Shown piece by piece: positions 61,148-64,000 of a DNA stretch of 64,000 bases. Positions within the stretch are counted from its first letter, which is position 1; each line of letters begins with the position of its first letter. The notes below the pieces were generated by a model, which saw only the letters and a list, made by a program, of their open reading frames with translations, did no database searches and was not told the origin of the DNA. Position numbers and translations under genes: made by a program. The DNA comes from Pseudonocardia oroxyli (GTDB taxonomy: Bacteria; Actinomycetota; Actinomycetes; Mycobacteriales; Pseudonocardiaceae), in assembly GCF_900102195.1 (NCBI RefSeq), contig NZ_FNBE01000016.1, positions 1-64,000 on the forward strand, in the 5' to 3' direction.

Positions 61148-61961
61148 TCGCGGTCGGGAGCCGGTGCGGGCAGCCGGGCAGGCCCTGCAGGCTCACCCCC
61201 GGGATGTCCAACCCGTAGCGGTCGGCGAGGGTGGGCCCGAACAGACCGACGGTCCGCGCGCCCGCGGCCGCGGCGACCCGGGTCGGGCCGGTGTCGCCGC
61301 CGATCACGGTGCCCCCGCGGCACCCGACCGCGGCGAACCGGGCGGCGAGCCCGCGCAGGTCGGTCGGCGGCAGCTCCGGGGCCGGGGTCCCGGGCCCGAC
61401 CGCCACCACCGGCGCGTCGAGCAGCCCGCACAGCGCCGCCCAATGGGGCCAGACCTTCACCGACATCCCCGCCCCGGGGACGAGGACGGTGGGCACCCCG
61501 GACGGCAGGGCGGCGTCGGCCGCCGCGACCTCGGCGGCGGTCAGGTGTAGGCGCGGCGGCCGGTACCAGCGCGCGAGCAGGCCCTCCGCGGCCAGGATCC
61601 GGACGTACCGGCGGGAGACCGGTTCGTCGGGCGGCGGGCTCCGCCACAGGTCCGTGACGCCCGGCGTGCCGTGCTCGGCGACGAGCTCCGGGATGCCGTG
61701 CAGCCGGGTCGTGCTGACCACGAGGTCGGTGTCGTCGAGCGCCGCGGCGACCGCCTCGGGCTCGGCGCCGCGGGCGGCCCGGAGCACCTCCGTCACGGTC
61801 GGGTCGGAGTCGAGCAGCGCCGCACCCGGGTCGTGGGTGAGCACCCGCAGCTCGGCGCGGGGGAAGCGGGCGGCGAGGCCGTGCACGACGGGCAGCGCCA
61901 TGACCAGGTCGCCCAGCCCGCCCAACAGCTCGACGACCAGGATCCGGTCAGGCACCCGCAC
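61035..61961 (-). CDS. GT9 glycosyltransferase 4
   Basis: This protein of about 308 residues (GTG 61961; GTG 61955 also possible) has RILVVELLGGLGDLVMALPVVHGL, LVPGAGMSVKVWPHWAALCG, VAVGPGTPAPELPPTDLRGL and VIGGDTGPTRVAAAAGARTVGLFG, the GDTG motif of ADP-sugar transferases. The start overlaps the stop of the upstream GT4 gene, so the two are co-translated. A Cys/His-rich tail (CPHRLPTAITEQVCWWEARC) resembles those in GT9 enzymes 1 and 2. Confidence 0.88.
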   Translation of the reverse strand: MRVPDRILVVELLGGLGDLVMALPVVHGLAARFPRAELRVLTHDPGAALLDSDPTVTEVLRAARGAEPEAVAAALDDTDLVVSTTRLHGIPELVAEHGTPGVTDLWRSPPPDEPVSRRYVRILAAEGLLARWYRPPRLHLTAAEVAAADAALPSGVPTVLVPGAGMSVKVWPHWAALCGLLDAPVVAVGPGTPAPELPPTDLRGLAARFAAVGCRGGTVIGGDTGPTRVAAAAGARTVGLFGPTLADRYGLDIPGVSLQGLPGCPHRLPTAITEQVCWWEARCPLAPLPACLVDLSPAAVAAAATRRP

Positions 61962-63066
61962 GCACCTCGGCGTAGAGCTTGCGGTGGACCTCGGCGAGGC
62001 GCTCCCAGCTGCGGGTCGCGCCCGCGGCCGCGCCGCCCGCCGCCACTCGCAGGCGCAGCGTCGGGTCGTCCAGCAGCCGACGCAGCGCCACGGCCAGCGC
62101 CTCGCCGTCCCGGACGGCCCGCGCGACGACGACGGTCTCGCCGTCGACCAGCTCGGGGTCGGGCGGGTCGGCGGCCGTGACCACGGTCGGCAGGCCGTGC
62201 GCCCACGCCGAGAGCAGGGCCCCGCTCTTCGTCGTGACACCCGCGGTCAGGGGGAACGCGGCCAGGTCGGCGGCGTGCAGCGCGGCGGACACCTGCTCCT
62301 CGGGCAGGTGACCGGTGATCGTGGCCGGGACCCCCGTCGCCGCGATCTCGGCGAGCAGCTCGTCCCGGAACGCACGGGCCTCGTCTTCGGGCAGGGCCTG
62401 CGAGGTGAACCCACCGACGACGAGCAGGTGCAGCCGCTCGGTGTGCCGGGCGCCCACCCGGGCGATCGCGTCGGCGAGGTACCGCACCCCCTTGACCGGG
62501 TGGACGAACCCGAAGAAGACGACGACCACCGCGTCGTCGGGCAGCCCGAGGCGGCGGCGGGTCACCCCGCGCGGCTCGGTGGCCCGGTCGGCCACGTTCG
62601 GGGCCAACGGCACCCGCGCGGCGAGCACCCGGCTGCGCTCGCGGATCGCCTGCTGGTGTCCTGCGTTCGTGGCGAGTACCGCGGCACTGCGCGGCACGAG
62701 TAGCCAGGTCTCGCGGTCGACGCCCCGGCGATCGAGGACCCGCCACGCCCGGTTCGGCGCCCGATCCGGCCACGCCCACCAGCCGTACTCGTGCACGGTC
62801 GTGACCACCGGTGCCCCCACCAGCACGGGCAGCAGGCCGATCCAGGGTCGGAACCGGAAGGCCGACGGCGCGAACTGCACGTGGACCACCTCCGGGCGGC
62901 GGGTGCGCAGGATCCGTGCGGCCCGCAGGACACTGGGCAGCGAGCCGGACACCGACACGCGCAGCAGGTCCTCGCCCGCGTCGGTGAGCGCACCGGCGAG
63001 GTGTTCGGTGTAGTCGGCCACGCCGTCGCGCAGCGGGTCGGCGCCGCCCTGCACCATCGCGATCAC
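61948..63066 (-). CDS. GT4-family glycosyltransferase C
   Basis: About 372 residues from GTG 63066 (GTG 63075 possible). MVQGGADPLRDGVADYTEHLAGAL is a GT4 acceptor-side start. EVVHVQFAPSAFRFRPWIGL, VVTTVHEYGWWAWPD, FFGFVHPVKGVRYLADAI and LTAGVTTKSGALLSAWAHGLP follow. Unlike typical GT4, the E-x7-E loop is modified to TTKSGALLSAW, so donor binding may differ. It heads the minus-strand pair with GT9 enzyme 4 and closes the glycan cluster. Confidence 0.85.
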   Translation of the reverse strand: MIAMVQGGADPLRDGVADYTEHLAGALTDAGEDLLRVSVSGSLPSVLRAARILRTRRPEVVHVQFAPSAFRFRPWIGLLPVLVGAPVVTTVHEYGWWAWPDRAPNRAWRVLDRRGVDRETWLLVPRSAAVLATNAGHQQAIRERSRVLAARVPLAPNVADRATEPRGVTRRRLGLPDDAVVVVFFGFVHPVKGVRYLADAIARVGARHTERLHLLVVGGFTSQALPEDEARAFRDELLAEIAATGVPATITGHLPEEQVSAALHAADLAAFPLTAGVTTKSGALLSAWAHGLPTVVTAADPPDPELVDGETVVVARAVRDGEALAVALRRLLDDPTLRLRVAAGGAAAGATRSWERLAEVHRKLYAEVRAGA

Positions 63067-63141
63067 CGCCCCCACTTCCCCGCGGACCGGGGCCGAAACC
63101 CCGCCGGTGTGGACGCCCCGCGGCGCGGGTAGCGGTCGGGC

Positions 63142-63483
63142 ATGGACGACACGACAGCCCGGGACGTGCTGACCGCCGAGCGGGACCGGCTCGACGGCGA
63201 GCTGCGCACCGAGTCGGCCGACGAGGCCGCGCGCCGCGATTCCCTCGCCGAGCAGGGCACGGCGGGGGAGGACTTCGGGGACGCGGGCACCGACCTGGCG
63301 CACACGACGGAGGGTGAGCAGGCGGTCGACACGATCCGCAGGCAGCGCCGCGAGGTCGGCGAGGCCCTCGACCGGCTCGACCGCGGCGAGTACGGCCGCT
63401 GCATGGTCTGCGGCCGCGAGATCGACGACGAACGCCTGCAGGCCCGCCCGGAAACGCGCACCTGCCGCGAGCACGCCCCCTGA
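63142..63483 (+). CDS. DksA/TraR-type zinc-finger protein
   Basis: This 113-residue protein has an N-terminal acidic helical hairpin (LTAERDRLDGELRTESADEA) and a C-terminal zinc finger CMVCGREIDDERLQARPETR then TCREH. It has C-x2-C and a closing C-x2-H, so the last Cys of the C4 set is His. Actinobacterial relatives bind RNA polymerase in stress, often without ppGpp. Divergent from the GT4 gene, followed by a family II repeat. Confidence 0.88.
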   Translation: MDDTTARDVLTAERDRLDGELRTESADEAARRDSLAEQGTAGEDFGDAGTDLAHTTEGEQAVDTIRRQRREVGEALDRLDRGEYGRCMVCGREIDDERLQARPETRTCREHAP

Positions 63484-63489
63484 CCCCGC

Positions 63490-63551
63490 GCATTGTGGAG
63501 CCACAACTGTCGTCCGGGGCCCCCGATTCGACGGTTGTGGCTCCATAATGC
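63490..63551. repeat. Family II inverted repeat, copy 3
   Basis: Arms at 63490-63512 and 63529-63551 match at 21 of 23 positions (core TGTGGAGCCACAACTGTCG) with a 16-nt spacer of the GGGGCCCCC type. Same length (62) as copy 1. It follows the DksA-like stop (63483) by 6 bases and precedes the next gene by 4 bases, so it may terminate one and shape the leader of the other. Confidence 0.92.
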
Positions 63552-63555
63552 CGGG

Positions 63556-64000
63556 GTGCCGGACGACTCGAGCTGGAATGCGGCGGCGCGGCCCGGGGAG
63601 ACGGCGACCGAGCGGCTGGACCGCAACTGGGCGGACCTGCTGCAGGAGCTGCGGGTCTCCCAGACCGGGGTGCAACTGCTCACCGGGCTGCTGCTCACCG
63701 TGCCCTTCCAGAGCCGGTTCACCGATCTCGTCGCCCACCAGCGGGTGCTGTACCTGGTCACGACCTGCCTCGCGGTGCTCGCGACCGGGCTGCTGATCGC
63801 GCCCGTCCTGCTGCACCGGGTGCTGTTCCGCCGACACGCCCGCCGGGAGCTGGTCGCCGCCGCGGAGCGGTTCGCGATCGCGGGGCTCGCGGTGCTGGGC
63901 GCCTCGGTGCTCGGCGTGTTGGGGCTGATCTTCGACGTCGTGCTCGGCGGGGCCGCCGGGTACCTGGCCGCGGCCGCGGGCCTGGTCGTGTTGGTGCTGC
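63556..64000 (+). CDS. DUF6328-like membrane protein (partial, runs off right edge)
   Basis: GTG 63556 opens a frame that is still open at the window end (148 codons seen). The N-terminal hydrophilic part carries ERLDRNWADLLQELRVSQTGVQLLTGLLLT, then VLYLVTTCLAVLATGLLIAPVLLHR and two further helices, matching DUF6328 four-helix membrane proteins of actinobacteria. Role unknown. A family II repeat directly precedes the start, with only 4 bases between, so no normal leader exists. Confidence 0.78.
   Translation, partial: MPDDSSWNAAARPGETATERLDRNWADLLQELRVSQTGVQLLTGLLLTVPFQSRFTDLVAHQRVLYLVTTCLAVLATGLLIAPVLLHRVLFRRHARRELVAAAERFAIAGLAVLGASVLGVLGLIFDVVLGGAAGYLAAAAGLVVLVL

Overview
The window is chromosomal DNA of a very high-GC actinobacterium. 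GTG starts are common, genes are packed with ATGA/GTGA overlaps, and the protein families (IclR, SigB/F/G-type sigma factor, STAND/NB-ARC ATPases, Rv1733c-like and Rv2629-like proteins, a sigma54-activator relative without GAFTGA) are actinobacterial. A Pseudonocardiaceae member such as Pseudonocardia is the best guess. This rests on gene content only. No rRNA, tRNA, CRISPR array, complete insertion sequence or prophage was seen.

Layout. 1-2.5 kb: VWA protein, MoxR ATPase and DUF664 protein. 2.5-9.1 kb: glycerol locus, glpF-glpK-glpD on the minus strand divergent from an IclR regulator and a second glycerol kinase. 9.1-15.2 kb: a signalling island of two STAND ATPases, a nucleotide-cyclase-like protein, a Crp/Fnr regulator, a 38-residue peptide ORF and a membrane-anchored HTH protein. 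15.2-28.5 kb: mostly metabolic and housekeeping genes (LysR, sugar dehydrogenase, asparaginase-like protein, flavoproteins, a MimR/AcoR-like regulator, Rv2629-like protein, S9 peptidase). 28.6-30.1 kb: remnants of a hydrolase and a two-component system. 30.2-40.4 kb: receiver-PP2C-ATPase phosphatase, CaiB/GntR pair, arsenite-type and Na+/H+ transporters, small acidic proteins, and an IclR-controlled CoA transferase. 40.4-41.9 kb: three more decayed genes. 42.7-45 kb: an intact two-component system. 47.2-50.5 kb: a partner-switching stress module ending in a sigma factor. 50.6-63.1 kb: a cell-surface glycan cluster with an ADP-heptose pathway (gmhB, gmhA, hldE, a second PfkB kinase), four full-length GT9 heptosyltransferase-type enzymes, three GT4 enzymes and one GT2 enzyme. 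The right edge holds a DksA-like protein and a membrane protein.

How it works together. Glycerol enters by GlpF, is phosphorylated by either kinase and oxidised by GlpD; the IclR protein probably controls both arms from a 7-3-7 palindrome. The heptose cluster makes the activated sugar and then transfers it to an unknown surface acceptor. This is the LPS-core strategy in a bacterium that should lack LPS, and no HldD-type epimerase is visible. The 9-15 kb island pairs a cyclase-like protein with a cNMP-domain regulator and two ATPases that share an N-terminal VVQ-G-I motif, so it is the best candidate for an undescribed signalling or defence system.

Three families of interspersed inverted repeats occur between genes. 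Family I (19-bp arms, 4-nt loop, three copies) and family II (20-23-bp arms, 16-nt loop, three copies) sit at gene 3' ends and often contain stop codons, one start codon or part of a reading frame. Family III lies in the only long gene-free stretch (33.6-34.1 kb). Several genes have lost internal segments while keeping their ends, which means either deletional decay or assembly error.
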